Assembly: GCA_018873245.2 (NCBI GenBank)
Contig: JAEMBT020000001.1
Coordinates: forward strand, 18,478,220-18,542,219
Reading direction: 5' to 3'
Source of the DNA: Archegozetes longisetosus
Lineage: Eukaryota; Arthropoda; Arachnida; Sarcoptiformes; Trhypochthoniidae
Length of the DNA stretch: 64,000 nucleotides
Made by a program: the position numbers and the translations under genes. Below, piece by piece: positions 1-13,848 of this stretch. The number at the start of each line of letters is the position of its first letter. Positions within the stretch are counted from its first letter, which is position 1. Under the pieces are notes generated by a model. It was given only the letters and a program-made list of their open reading frames with translations. It ran no database searches and had not been told where the DNA came from.

Positions 1-2069
1 ATGAGGGTTTGATTTTGAAGTATTGCATTAACGGTTTCTCTAGCGACGTATTGAGCGTTGACTACAGGAAGTATCCATGAAAATCTGTTTTACAAATCAT
101 ACAAAACTCTTATATCTTCAATCTTCAACATATAAGCAAATAAGACAAAACATATTAAAACAAACCTAGACTTAGGTGACTTAAACATTCCTGTAGTCAT
201 GGCTAAGGGACAAATGGTAGTTAAATAGATACCATCATTAGCTTTATTGGCACGCAATTCAGACTCTAGTGCTTCCATAAGACCGACAATTGCAAATTTA
301 GACGCGCTAAATAATTAATAGATAGTATTTATAATGTATAAGAAAAGATATAAATAAAAATTAGATCTAATATGTAATATTTAAAGAAAAAAATGCAGTA
401 TTTCATACCAATAATCAACGAGATGTGTAGTTCCTACAAGTCCAGCAATAGAAGCAATAGCTACTATATGTCCAGTGCCTCGACTAATCATAATTGGCAG
501 GAAGTATCGTATGGTCCAAAAGTGTGCTAATGTGTTAACTTCGAAAGTTCGCTTTTTCCATATATTAAATTATAGTTATTTCATTTAAGTTTTCTAATTA
601 ATGACTATTTTATATCTATTAAGTTCACTATTCATTTGATGGTAATTTCTCATTCAGATTTGAGAATAAGTTTAGGAGACATTAAATACGAAAAGTATTG
701 AATACGGGCCTAATCTAATTGAATCTAACCTAACCTAACCCAATGTGACCCAACTAGCTAAATCTCTGACAGTAAATAAGCGAAATAAATGAATAGAGAA
801 ATCAATAAGATAGTAAATATATAGGTAAGATTTTAGCAATAAGAAAAGTTATAAATTAGTTGTATTGTTTAATACCTTGATGTGTTTACTAGAAAGTGAA
901 TCGATTGGTAAGCATTGTACAATTCCTGCATTATCTATTAGATTGAGAGACAAATATATAGCATTACAGACACATGTTAGACTAGATAACTCTTAAATAT
1001 AGCATATCAGACATACATCAACTAAATAACTGTTAGCTAATATATAAATAATCAAATAATAAATAAGAAAATAATTACATAAAAAGCATACTTATAAGAA
1101 TATCAACATCTCCTAAATCCCATTTAATTTGTTTAGCTATTCTAGCAATAGACTCTTCATCAGTTATATCACAAATATATGAAAATGCAATTCCACCTTC
1201 TTTTCGTATATCATCAACCACTCTATCGTTGTTTTCCTAATAGAATCAGTCAACAGTCAGACAAATAGATAGAAGTGAAAGTTAGATGTTTGGTGTCTCT
1301 TGTACATTCTCTCTCACTCTCTTGGTGTGTCTTGTACATTCTCTCTCTCTCTCTCTGGTGTGTCTTGTACATTCTCTCTCTCTCTCTCTCCCTCCTCTCT
1401 CCTCTCTCCTCTCTTTACATGCCTTAAACATGAACTTATACTATTGCATACAGAAGTATGAAAACTATAGACTAAAATCGTAAAAAGCAGTGAAGTAAAG
1501 CTCAACGAATGGGATATAAAGAGAACTATTGTTACATCTACTAAGCCTTAAACACTTGACGCAATATGTCAACCTAAATTGTATTTCTTTCTTTCCACAA
1601 TCTATACGAATATCGATTCAGTTATTAGATTTGATACTTAGAAATTATACTAAATTCAAGTCGCTGTCAAGTTATGAAGAAGTGAGAGAAGTTATAATGA
1701 AGTTATAGTGAGCCAATAATGAATATGTAATGAACTTACACTGAACTCCAAGCAACAGAAGAATAAAATAAAAATAATAAAACGATATGGTATTATGACT
1801 TTATGTCAATTAAGTAAAGCAAAACATAAAGACAGACTCACTTGATTGATATCAAGCAAAGCTAGCTTAGCACCAAGTCTAGCAAATTGTATAGCCAATT
1901 CTCTACCCAAACCATGGCCACTTCCAGTTATAAGTATGACTTGATTTCGAACATCCTTTTTAGGCGCATTAATTATTAAATTTATAATCCATTCAGTATA
2001 AGCATTTATTACTTTTATTATTAACAATACGATTTCAGTTAAAGTATTGATCAATTCAGTAAATATCAT
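1..2069 (-). CDS. SDR16C-type short-chain dehydrogenase/reductase (partial, 3' end outside window)
   Basis: Classical short-chain dehydrogenase of the membrane-anchored retinol/17-beta-hydroxysteroid dehydrogenase group. Exons read on the minus strand are 1842-2069, 1092-1236, 876-934, 409-551, 166-306 and 1-84, with the last open at the edge. All introns are GT-AG and the frame holds throughout (266 codons visible). The hydrophobic N-terminus (residues about 5-35) should anchor it to ER or lipid-droplet membrane. The cofactor motif TGSGHGLG follows, then Asp in LLDIN, which by family rule favours NAD(H). Further on are NNAG, the structural Asn in FEVNTLAHFW, catalytic Ser in IASIAG and the YCASK Tyr/Lys pair. 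The YCASK codons are rebuilt exactly across an intron. A 605-bp first intron carries a minisatellite. The substrate (retinoid, steroid or fatty alcohol) cannot be told from sequence. It is a paralogue of the gene at 31541-32830. Confidence 0.93.
1291..1403. repeat. CT-rich minisatellite, about 33-bp unit x3
   Basis: Three tandem units begin TGGTGTSTCTTGTACATT and each ends in a CT run. They lie in the first intron of the left SDR gene. The CT microsatellite is itself part of the duplicated unit. Confidence 0.9.
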
Positions 2070-4213
2070 TTCAAATCAAATAACTGTTAAGAGATGATAA
2101 ATAGGTAAATAAGTAAAGTCTAAAAAGATTTGAAGCTAGCGTATTTCAAGTGACGTTGAACTTGAAAATGTGCAACGCGTCAATGCATTTGACCCATAAA
2201 AATGATCACAAACAAGTTACTCTATCTGTATTATCAATCAGTCCTATTATTATTCGCATAAAACTATTTATATAACGTTTCTATCTTATTTTCTTCAGTT
2301 ATTTTCGTTTATTTCTACTGCTAACTGTGTCATGACGTATATTAGTTCAAAAATAAATTCATTAGTTTAAGTGAAAATACTATAAGTTAAGAATTTGCAG
2401 GTTGAGAAGTTAGGATCATATACATGATGATGATATATACTTACTCTATACTGAGCTAAGATTTCTAAAGAGGATATATTTCTTATAGAGAAAGTAGTAC
2501 TTTTAGCTAATAATACTGAAAATAGAGACGATTGGAAATGCCTCTAAATGTTAAGCTTTAAGCTAACATAGTCTATAATGCTTGACATGTGTTGGTCAAC
2601 TTTGAACAGCTAAGTTTGAGTGTTATATATACTTATTAACTATATACTCACCACTTAGGGACTACTCTTCAAATATTTCATACTAACTTTATACTATAAT
2701 GTTTTACAACTTATTTAGATTGATGTTAGCATATACCAACCTATAAATCAATGTTTACTAAAATGTAGTTATTTCGATATCAGGAAGGATTTCCTTTAAA
2801 TTGATTCATGAGATTTAGTGGATTTCCTTAAAAATAGAAAAGATTGACAGTAGTTTAGAATATGAAAAATTGATGTTTGCTAACAAATTGAGTACATATA
2901 AGATTTATAGTACATTCTATTTATTGATAGAAATTGCCTAAAGATTGACTAAAACATGATTTATATATAACAAATTTTAAGATGAATAACATTTTACGCT
3001 AATCTAGATTATAAATTAAAAAACAAAATTTATATAATCACTTCAGAAAAGGAAAGTTGATTACAAGTAAGTATATATAAGTATATAATAAGCGTTGTAA
3101 TAGAGTAAAGTTTCATATAAGCTTATCTAAAAACATAAAGATTTTCTCAAGAGATCACAAGTGTCTGAAAGCTGGCTGGATCGAATAATTAGGAAATTAA
3201 TATAAACAAAACTTAGTTCAATAACTGCTTCAACTGTTAATTATATAATTGAATAAATGGGGAATTAAGAAACCCACCATTAGTGATCCTATTTTATGAT
3301 CTAATAAACATATTTTGTTCTCAGAAATAAACTTTTTAACTGAAAACCGGTTATCGTTTGGCATTAAAAGGAAGAATAGTAGATAAAAATGAAATAAAAA
3401 TATATAGAATAGAAATATTGAATAAAATATAAGTTAATAGACTTCCTGTTTACAAAATATCTAAATTAAATGTAACATAAAACTAGTGTCGCATAGAACT
3501 AAAGGATCTACATATCTATTTATAATTACTACTGATCATTATTTAATGTCATTACTCCTGAGAACATTTTCTCAATCCTTTATCACTTCTACCAGTTTTA
3601 CTATTAGTTATAACAACTGTGTGAAGTAACTAATAATTTTTGATTTCCTATATTACTAAGTGGATTTATGCTACGGGTGAAAAGTTTAGATGACACTCAT
3701 ATTGAAAATTGACTGAAAATTGACTGAAAATTGACTGACTGGACTGAAAATTGACTGAAAATTGACTGACAATTTACTGACAATTTAAATTTACTGAATA
3801 TTAAAATATTTAGTTGAACCAAATATAAAAGTGAAACACACTTCTGAGTGCATAAGGATAACAAAGTTGAAAAGTGAAATTCTGCTCAAAACCATGTCAA
3901 TGGAATATTAACTAACTTAAAGTATATATCATTTACTGTTGCTTAGTGCAATTTCTAGAAATTGGAGTCTTCAACGTGAGCTTTCTTTTCACATTTTCAC
4001 ATCTTGTTGAGAGACAAGTATTGCAAGAGTTAAGAGAAACTCATCACTCAATGGTTGATAGTATTGTGAATAACCTTGATGTTATCTTTAAATCACATTT
4101 TTAAGTTTAAGTCACATCTTGAAATCGCATATTTGGTCAAGTAAATAATAAACAATATTTTGAACAATATATTTCGTAGTATTTTGAAATAGTTGGGTAA
4201 GAAGTTGTTCAAG
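2070..4213. other. Intergenic, AT-rich
   Basis: This lies between the divergent SDR and secreted-peptide genes. No supportable exon or RNA was seen. The only structure is an 11-bp tandem repeat at 3703-3797. Confidence 0.6.
3703..3797. repeat. 11-bp tandem repeat (GACTGAAAATT)n
   Basis: There are about eight imperfect copies, the last ones mutated to GACAATTTACT. Confidence 0.85.
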
Positions 4214-4220
4214 TATAAAA
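4214..4220 (+). promoter_or_regulatory. Probable TATA box of the secreted peptide gene
   Basis: TATAAAA lies about 104 bp upstream of the ATG at 4324, leaving room for a 5' UTR of roughly 75-80 bases. The match is exact, but AT-rich DNA produces such matches by chance. Confidence 0.4.
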
Positions 4221-4323
4221 TCACGTTTAACTGTTGCATTTTTATACTCTCATAAAAGTGAGTCAATCCAAGCTTTCTTTTTGATCGTTTCTACTAATTG
4301 TTCGCTTATTTGATTAGATAGAA

Positions 4324-4710
4324 ATGAAATTTATCTTTGTTTCAATCACGCTTGTCGTTTTATGTCTTCAAACTCAGTGCAAATCAATCTTAGGTAAGAA
4401 AATGATTAACAGATTTACTTTTAATTAAAAACTTTTATTATCGACATGGAAAGCTAAGAATGAAATTGTTTAACAATTCGTTCTTGTCTTAATAGAAGAA
4501 AAAGTAATTATTGACGAGAAAATCAATTTGGATGAGAACGAAGTGAGTAGTAATTCAAAAGGAACAGCAAAACTTATTGAAGTGAATAACAAGAATGGAA
4601 GAGAATGCGACAAAAGTTTGGCCCAATGCATGAAATGTGGCCAATATGCTCCTAAAATAGAAGATGCGTTATGTCCGCCTGGTTTGCAATGCTGTGTTTT
4701 AGTTTTCTAG
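4324..4710 (+). CDS. Small secreted six-cysteine peptide precursor (94 aa)
   Basis: Two exons, 4324-4393 and 4496-4710, join in frame across a 102-bp GT-AG intron (donor TTAG|gtaag). The protein starts MKFIFVSITLVVLCLQTQCK, a clear signal peptide. Next comes an acidic, Lys/Glu/Asp/Asn-rich spacer to about residue 58, then a compact C-terminal module from GRECDK to CCVLVF-stop. The module has six cysteines spaced C-x6-C-x2-C-x11-C-x5-CC. The order C, C, C, C, CC resembles beta-defensin and big-defensin domains, but the C-x2-C spacing is tight and the module is near neutral rather than cationic, so no antimicrobial role should be assumed. The layout (signal, pro-region, knotted mature part) is typical of secreted defence peptides, hormones or gland products. 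No family was recognised. A TATA-like box lies upstream and AATAAA at 4810-4815. Confidence 0.75.
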
Positions 4711-4809
4711 TACTTTTTGACCCATACTTCTACATGACATGCAAGTTTTTATGCAAGTTTTTATGAAAGTTTCATATAAAAATCTGATATAAAAGTCAGA
4801 TATATAGTA

Positions 4810-4815
4810 AATAAA
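4810..4815 (+). promoter_or_regulatory. Poly(A) signal AATAAA of the secreted peptide gene
   Basis: Exact hexamer 99 bp after the stop codon, the first one downstream. Confidence 0.5.
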
Positions 4816-5319
4816 ACAAAAAGTAGAAGATAAGCATAGAACATATAGAAGCAATGTAATACTAATGAACGCTATAGCAGTCATAAGTAACACCATCTAT
4901 ATTTGGATGTAGATTGGTAATACATTTAATAGATATTCCTTAACAATTAAAGTAAACAGATTAGGAGTGACATCTTTATGCTTAACGTTTCATTTCTAGT
5001 AAATTTATTTTTTATATCTATATATCTATTTGTTTTTGTTATTCATTACTTATTTATATTTTATCATAATATCAATTATTGAACAATATATGTTTTTCAT
5101 CTAAATATTTATACCAATTGTTTGTATTTGATAAGAAGAAATAAAATGTAAAATTGATAATTAGAAACTTGATTTTCTATATACATGCTGTACTACTGTG
5201 TGGTATTAAACAATATAAAAGTTTAGCAATCAGAAGTAGAACTAAGTTCTAAAGTTTAAAGTATAAGCAAAACATAATCTAACTAAACATAATATTTACT
5301 AAAATGAAATAAAACGGAG

Positions 5320-5364
5320 AAAAACTAAATAAAAACTAAATAAAAACTAAATAAAAACTAAATT
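5320..5364. repeat. 11-bp tandem repeat (AAAAACTAAAT)n
   Basis: Four near-perfect tandem copies. Confidence 0.85.
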
Positions 5365-6537
5365 AAAGCAAAACTAACTATAAGAAGGAAAAGCAAGAAG
5401 CTAAAGTAATATAATAGTGACATCTATTTACTAAATAGGAAAGAAGAAGTGAAAAGAAAAATAGAACGAATAATACTATAGAACATAGTATGTTCGTATT
5501 GATTGCTTAATAATGACTAGAATCGACAATCTATTTGTCAATTTAGATAACCCAAATTGTCATGAATTTGCGCTTTTCTCATCAATTACAACCTTTTTCG
5601 TGACATTGATTCGCTTATGTTTTAATATTAATTGAAGTTGTATTAGTTTTAGTATAAACTTTAGTTTCAATTTTAGTATAATTGCTTTGAAAAGTTTGAG
5701 TTTCAGTATAATTACATAGAAAAGTTTCACTTATTTCTTAACTTATTTCTTTTATTATCAAACAGTAGAAATATATTAGTTTATTGTGACTGAAATGATT
5801 TAGGTGTTAAAACTGTAATCTTAAAGAGCGCTTTTAGCAATAATTATATAAATAAATTTTACAACATTTTTTATTGAAAGTTTAACCTTTTAAGAGATAA
5901 CAAATCGATAGAGAGTGTAATTCGATAAGAGAGCGTTAAATCATTTATCAGTACTAAGCTATCAAATAGAGAAGTATCGCAGTCTCATTTAATCAATGAT
6001 AAACTATTATTTTAATATATTTATCAGTTCTTATTTGTTCATTAACATTCTCTACTTGTAGCCATTTGTCGTTTATGTCTTTTTGATAATTGGATTTCAG
6101 GTTATAATTCAACTTATATATGTATATATGTATATATGTTGCATAGATATAGATAGTATTGAATAGCTTCACAATTATTACAATAGTACGAGTTTAATAC
6201 ATACACATCAATAATAGAACTGATTGAAGAATGTAACTAACAAATAAATAACTATTATATACATTACTACTAAATGTGAATTAAGTCTTAATATACCTAG
6301 TCTTATATTGTAGTAAATGGTGAGATATTCTATTGTTGTCTAGTTCATAGCTATTCTATTTTGTTAGCATCTATAGAGAGACTAAATACAATCATTTAGG
6401 TTATAATAAACACGCACAAATTAGACTTTCCCTGGCTATTTAAGTATATTGTCAAATATCTATAGATAAACTGGTGTTTACAACAATATACAGTATATTA
6501 TATATATATATATATTGGAATGATTACTTCCGTCAAC

Positions 6538-6582
6538 TTGTACATGCACAATTTGTTCATGCACAATTTGTACATGCACAAT
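6538..6582. repeat. 15-bp near-palindromic repeat x3
   Basis: Three direct copies of TTGTWCATGCACAAT. Each copy is itself an imperfect palindrome around CATG. Confidence 0.9.
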
Positions 6583-9358
6583 TATTTCATTTAAACCAAA
6601 CATATATTATTGTTACGGTCAGTACTTATATTAAGATAAATAAACATATTTTGTCATCTAAATATCTATCAATATTACTATCTAATTAGAAGTAATGTTT
6701 CTACTTGTTTTCGTCTTATTCTGCTAGTTTCACCTTGTTAATCACAAACTTTGCTAGTTAACGAGATGGCAAAGTTTCAATTTTTAATGTATTGCACTTC
6801 TAAAATGCCACACTTTCTGCTAACAAAACGTTTCAATTGATTAGAAGATTTCTGGGAAAAACAGAGCATTTAATTGATTTTAATGTATAAAGTTAATATT
6901 TCCTTCAAGTTAAAAATATTTTTCAAATAATTACACGGAAAAATAGTTACAATTAAGAAGCATTTCAGATACCAATTAAGTATAAGATAAAAATCAATTT
7001 TGGTTTTCAAGCTTATTGATAGGATTTGAATATGAAATTGATGAGAAACGAAAGAAGTATTAATTTAATACTCTTAAAAATAATAGCAAAAATAGCAAAA
7101 ATAACAAATATATGAAAATTACCTATTTGAGATATTTATCTTATAAGATAGATGCCTAACCAATTAGTCGTTCCCAAGTAGTCTTTCGTGTACTTACAAG
7201 AGTTCTAATTCTGTTCAAACATCAAATAAGTTTATAATTAGTTAGAAATAAGTTTGTAATTAGTCTAAAATAAGTAAGTTATTAGTTAGCTATGATTTTT
7301 AGATCAAACGTGAAAAATATGAAGCGATCAAAATATAAAAATAATAAGAAAACAAATGCTACATAATTAGCTAGAAAGAAGAAAAATGTAACATTTGTCT
7401 CGAATTATTATTTATTATTATTAAAAATCCGGTTCTAAATATGCCTGAAGACTACTCATAAAAATGAATAAGTATTTAATAGGATGAAAAGAGTAAGTTT
7501 GAAGTTAGACAGCATTTGATATTTAAGTAGTGATAATAAAAAGTATGGATAAGATTCATGGATAAGATTCCAAGTTGTGTATGATTAACTAAATAAGATA
7601 TAGAGCAATGTAAACATTTATTTATTGGTAGTTGTAAAGAGAAAATTAGATAAATCAAATCCTTTCATCATTTCTAATAATAAGTTAATTTAGTAACTAT
7701 TTTTGGAATATTTCAATTTTTATGTCAAATCTATATTCATTATTTATGTCATCGAAATATATTTGCTTCAGTTTGTCACAGTGTTTGCTATAATGTTTCG
7801 ATTCTGATTAATTTGGTTTGAAAATTGATTTATTTGTTGGAAATGTTGGGGGATTAAGAGAGTTATCATAAGAGGGTTATTTTGAGCATAGACATAAAAA
7901 CATGTTGAGAGGTTTAGTAATAAGAGAGGTGATTTGTTGCAAAAGTCTATATGACTTATAATACAATCTAACTGTTCAAAAATAAAAAATAGATTATAAC
8001 TGAATCTTAAATCTTATTTCAATTTTGAAATGCTCACATGTATGACTGAATTTGTTGACAAATTAATTAAAACACGAATAGTATTATATAGAATGAATAA
8101 TAAGTGGTTTCTATAGCCTTCAAAAGGATTTACATTGAAATGAGTTGTTGAGACTCTTGAGGCTGTTCAGACTCTTCAAAGTGACTAAATTAGCATAAGC
8201 AAAACAAAATGCATAAACTTGAATATAAAATATGAAACACTTTGTTTTTAGCAAATTCTAATTAACCTTATTCCCAAAACATTTATATTATTATTATTAT
8301 TATCATTAAATTATTTTAATAAACTTATTTTTTAATTTAACAAATTTCTTAATTGATTTATTAAAACAAACAAACCTAATGATCTTCACTTTGAAATTTG
8401 TTTAATTCATCTAAAATTGACGGGCATAACGTGTCAGATCATGTTTTAGTAGTGATGTTAAGCTAAAAACAAGACATTTGTTATATTTTCAATTAAAATT
8501 GTCATCGTTTAATTAGCAAATTGCAGAAACTAAATTCTAGTTAAGGCTAACGTCTTAATTCTTATATCTTTTTGGTATTGAGCTAAAAACTAAACAATCC
8601 ATTCAATGCAATTCATTGAATTTGAGAACTAATTTCTGAATAGCAGGTGAGCTGATGGATAGTTATTAGACTGTTGGTCTGTAAAGCTTCACGACTGAAC
8701 TGAATATATCAAAGTTTGAAATCTGGATTCTCAAATAATATAGTAGCATAAGTGATAATCATACTGAGCAAGCAAACAAATGATAATTTAGATTGTATTC
8801 AGATTGTATTTAAATTGTATTTTTAAACACTAGCTCTAACTTCTTATTTGAATGGGATTGTTTATTGTAAGCTAGCTTATTTTGATTAACATAATATCAT
8901 TTTTCTTCTGTATTATTCTAAGTACTATTTTGCATATCCTGTTTCCAAAATATGATTCATTTTGTATAAAAGGGTATTTTTAAGCTTAATTTATAATGTT
9001 TTTCACTTTTACTGACACTTCAATTCCAGCAAAACATAGCCCCAAACTCTTCTGATTTTAGTAATTTTAATTGTCTAATTTTCCGATTTTTCATGCCTTC
9101 AGCTCAAGTCTAGATTTTACTTTCAATACGTAATCCCTTTAGGCTACTCTCCAATTATAAGTTTATATTTGAATAATGCTTTCACTTAAATAGCATAAGA
9201 TTTAACTTTCAAAACGGTTTATATCTTAAAGCCACCCATTTACGATTTATATTTACTTTAATAAGTAGATAAACATTCCATATTTATAGACAATTAACAA
9301 CAAACAGATTTTATATTTTCATAATTATCGTTACAATGTTATTCAGTTGTCTTCTAAG

Positions 9359-9420
9359 ACTTGTCTTCAATACTTGTCTTCAATACTTGTCTTCAATACT
9401 TGTCTTCAATACCTATCTTC
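9359..9420. repeat. 13-bp tandem repeat (ACTTGTCTTCAAT)n
   Basis: Four clear copies followed by decayed ones (ACCTATCTTCTAAT, then ACTTCTCTCC). Confidence 0.9.
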
Positions 9421-9898
9421 TAATACTTCTCTCCTAATAATCTCTTCTAAGGACATAAAGAGTAAACCACTGAATAATGTAATAGTTACCCAAAAAGCGT
9501 CCCAAATTTAAAATTTCAACAAGATTAAAAGAAAAAAATAAAATTATTGATAGGGTAATACATTATCAGTTTTGATTGTTAATATGAGTAGTATGTAGGC
9601 GTAACACAGTTTTCACCCAATTCCAAGTAATACTGACTATATCTCAATTGAAAACATTACTCACTATATCCCAAACTCTAATTCAAATGACTAAACATTA
9701 CAGGATTTGGGCTAAACTACTTTCTGTCATATAACATAAAATTGAAAGTAGAAATGATTATTGTATAAATCAGTTTGAATAAGAGATTTGAATTGAAGAG
9801 ATGAGTCGATCATTTTCTCATATTTATCTATTATTTATCTATTTATTAAGTCATTAACTGAACAGTTAAAGTGGGGTGTAACAATAAATAAGTAGAAA

Positions 9899-10025
9899 TT
9901 CTTACATAAATATCTTACATTAAAATCTTACATAACAATCTTACGTAAATTCTTACATCAATTCTTACATTAAGTCTTATACTAAATCTTACACTATAAT
10001 CTTATACGACATCTTACGTAAAAAT
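9899..10025. repeat. Degenerate (ATCTTACAT)-type repeat
   Basis: About ten imperfect units of 11-15 bp, each carrying TCTTAYAT or TCTTACGT. Confidence 0.7.
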
Positions 10026-12705
10026 CTGATGTCTAAACATCGTCTAAGTAATGTTACTTTTTAGAAAAATAACAATATTAAGTAAACACTTGAATATCGA
10101 TAAATAGCTCTTAGCATAGACGATGTCTGCAGTTGTTGAAGATGTTCTACTAACTTATAGATAGTTGAGTCAATAGACAATGTAAACAATTAGTTTATGC
10201 ATGTGTCTGTAAAACTCAGTCTAGGATGTACTTAGTTATAATCAGACTTATCTTCAAAATATTTGTTATCTATAATTTACTATTAATTATTATGTTAACT
10301 TATCTTTTCAAATTTAGTCTTCAATCTAGATCATTGTATTTAAGATTAAATAGTATAAAACTTAATACTAATCTACAATTTTAGTATTACTAGTGTTGAG
10401 CGTTGAGGTAGTTCTAACTCAACACATAAAAGTATTGTCAGAACTGTTTAATTGACTCATTACCACTTATGACGAAGCTAGTTGTATTAATACGTTTTAA
10501 CTATTAAGTCTCGTCGGGATTACCACAATTAGTCTATAACAACTAGGTTTCAATAAATTAGATTGAAGTATAAAGGTATATAACTATTAAACGAATGATT
10601 AAGGCAGGTAATTAGAGTGAATTATTGCATTAACAGAGTAAAATAATTGATATTTGGTAAGCGTAAAAATCAAATTAGTCAAGACAACAAGGTTAACTAC
10701 AATAATACTATGTATGATTTATAACCACATTATATAACTATAATTAATATACTATTCACATTTTCTTACTGTCTCCTTTATCTTTTTTTAATCTTTGCTA
10801 ACGTTACCTATCTTATGATCAATTCTAGTTTCTATGTAACAAATATTATTTTATTTTACTGTTTTTAAGTCTTATGAATTGATTTACACTTATTCTCGTA
10901 GATGACTTCACTGCGATGTAGGCGTTTAGTCTTAATTAAGTTTGACTCATGCTACTTTTTTGACTATACCAAAATTGAATTTGTTCCCCAATTTCAACAA
11001 CATATAGAAATAGTTAATCAATTTAAAGTAAACAATTTGTTTATCTAAATGTTTATTGGAGTCAATCAAATGATGTAATAAGAGAAATAACTTGAGAAAG
11101 AACACTTATGCGTAACATATTTTAATTAGACAACTTGTATTCAGCTCGTATAAATCATACATTCTATCTGTTAAATACTTCTCAATGCATTCACATATCT
11201 ACTGATTATATTTAGATTATATTTTAATTTACATTTTTTTCTTTCATTTTTGTCTTTTAAGCTTTTGCAAGGCTGACTTTAATATATATATTCAAATACA
11301 TATTTAATAGTAACTGATTATTGTCTTCAATTCAAATAAATTTCAGTTTATAGTACATCTTAATGAGTTTATATCTAACTCATAACTCTCTAACTCAACT
11401 CAAACTTCGCCACTGAATTAGAAATGAGTTTAACTTTGAAAGAAGACACTAATAAACTAAAATAATTGAATTAAGTTTGTTAATAAGTGATGAAGCGGTA
11501 TATTAGTGATATAAAACGATATGAATAATTAAGCTAAAAATAGATAGAACTAAATCAATATGAAGGATTAGTAGTTAGAAGGTATGAATAGTGATATAAT
11601 TGAATACAGACACTAATTATAAAATATAGTATTTACTTCGTAATAATCAAACTGTTGATCAGTTAAGTAAGCTTATACACTAATATGAAACTGTCCTCAA
11701 TAAATACTACCTTTTATTGCATATCTATTAATAATCATATTTAATGCTACGTATCAACTTGTTTCAATATTAAATTGTAGTAATTAATCATTCAATTAAT
11801 GAACTTCAATATAATTTATTGAAAAATATCAATGTATAATCAGAATGATTAAAAGTTAAATCTTATAAATTTGATCAATTAGTTTTTATTGATAGATAAA
11901 TAAGTTTGAAAATCAATTTGAAAATCAATTTGAAAACAAGTGTTACAAAAATAGGTTTTTGTAACGTTAGTATTCACTCAAAGCATCTATTTTTAATACC
12001 TTACTCAGACTGTCTAATGTCAAAGTCAACATATCTAAATACATATTAATCATAATAATATCAGTCAAAACTTGATTACATGCATTAAACTACAATTAAA
12101 TCTATTCTGAATTTCTATTTTTGATAGTGAGCTCCAAATTTGGTACCTAATCCTTTTTTAATGTCTAGTCTATCTGTGTTCTTTCTCAATGTCCTCCAAA
12201 GAAATTCTTCAAAAATCTAGAAATTCTCAAATCATTATGAGTAGGATTATGAGCATAAATTGCCTCAACATCGAGAAACTTATTTTACATATTATGCACT
12301 TTTTTCAACAGTAACACATTAAAACTAATTTAGACATAAAGTCGAGTTAAACAGTGGTAAAATCATGTTCAGGTAGTTCAATAAATAAGATAATAATTGC
12401 AATAATTGTGGAAATTAATGGTAATAATTGCAGAAATGGTAGAAATTGATGACAACAATCTAGGAGAAAAAGCGTTCCGGTCATCGATTACTTCACGATA
12501 AGCAGCAAAGAAGTGAGGCATTGAGTATTGGGGATAATACTATAAGATTATCTCACTCATTTTCCTCCTGCCATTCATTTTTTATTGCAATTCTCTTCTC
12601 TTACTATCGGATATTATTTCACTGTTATTCTTCACAACTCTTATCTTGTTTTAATCACTAAAACTGGCCCAAAACTCAGTTAGCTTTCTCACTCACTCAC
12701 TTACT

Positions 12706-12726
12706 TTCTCTCTCTCTCTCTCTCTC
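12706..12726. repeat. (CT)n microsatellite
   Basis: Uninterrupted CT run preceded by short CTCA repeats. Confidence 0.95.
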
Positions 12727-13785
12727 AAAATCCATATTATTTGACATAAACTTTGCAATGCGAAATTTGGTTCAAATGGTAGTAACTAAAAATTGGATCA
12801 TAAAATAGTCATAAATGTCACGTTAACTAGTGAATATTGTGTCAGATATATAAATGAAGATGAATACTAGAGACGTTGGTAAAGATATTTAGTAAAAGTG
12901 AGATATGTATGAAAATGCTTTTAACAAGATTTCTGCCCAAAGATTTGGCATTGAATTGAATAATATCTAAATAAATGATAAGTTATTGAGACTGAGGCTC
13001 TCGTAAGCTGTTATAAACTGTTATAAAACTAGAGTATTATATATTAGTATTATTGAAATGAAACTATATGAAATACAGAATAATAGAAATAAAATTGAAA
13101 TTAGATTATTAAATGAATAGTGAGAAATAAAAGCGTTGTAAATTGTGGTACAATAAATGAAAAATAAAATAAATATAAAATAAATATAGATTAAGAATAT
13201 GTAAGCCAAGGATTTAAGTATAAATGGATTAATAGATAAAACTATTTATTTAAAAAAGAGGATGCTTCAAGAATTTCAATTGAATTACTAACAAGTTAGT
13301 AATGAACAAGTTGACATTCAACAACTTGCTATAAAACTATTTACCATCTAACTTGTTCACATTCAGCATATTGCTATGAAACTATTTTGCTTAACTATCT
13401 TTCAATCAGTCCCATATGGTTCTATATTTCACTCTTAGATACCACTTTATAGCACTGATTCAATCACTTGTTGACTAATTGCTTAAGAGATATTTGATCG
13501 AAACTATTTCAATTCTATTCAATGTATTTGCTATCTTACTAAGCATTTGACACCAAATTAAAGAAAGAGATTCCTAATGTTATTTCAAATGAATCAAATA
13601 TATTTATATATTTGATTAATGGCGAGATCAGATTAAAAGAAAGAAATGGTTGCATCAGTTGTGCGGATAACCAAAATAGCCAATGGCTATAACATCAATT
13701 AACGACTTAACAGACAACAAACCAAATTTTTCATTTATCTTTCATTTTGTAATTATTCTGCCCATCTATTGTTGAATGTTTCACT

Positions 13786-13788
<3 letters not shown>

Positions 13789-13844
<56 letters not shown>
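13789..13844. repeat. (GA)28 microsatellite
   Basis: Perfect GA run of 56 bases. It creates spurious Arg-Glu or Ser-Leu open frames on both strands. Confidence 0.98.

Positions 13845-13848
<4 letters not shown>

Noticed and set aside
729-744. CCTAA repeats resembling the arthropod telomere motif TTAGG
   Set aside because: Only about three units inside an SDR intron, so not a telomere.
12134-12143. Perfect CArG box CCAAATTTGG
   Set aside because: Single copy far from any gene; expected by chance in AT-rich DNA.
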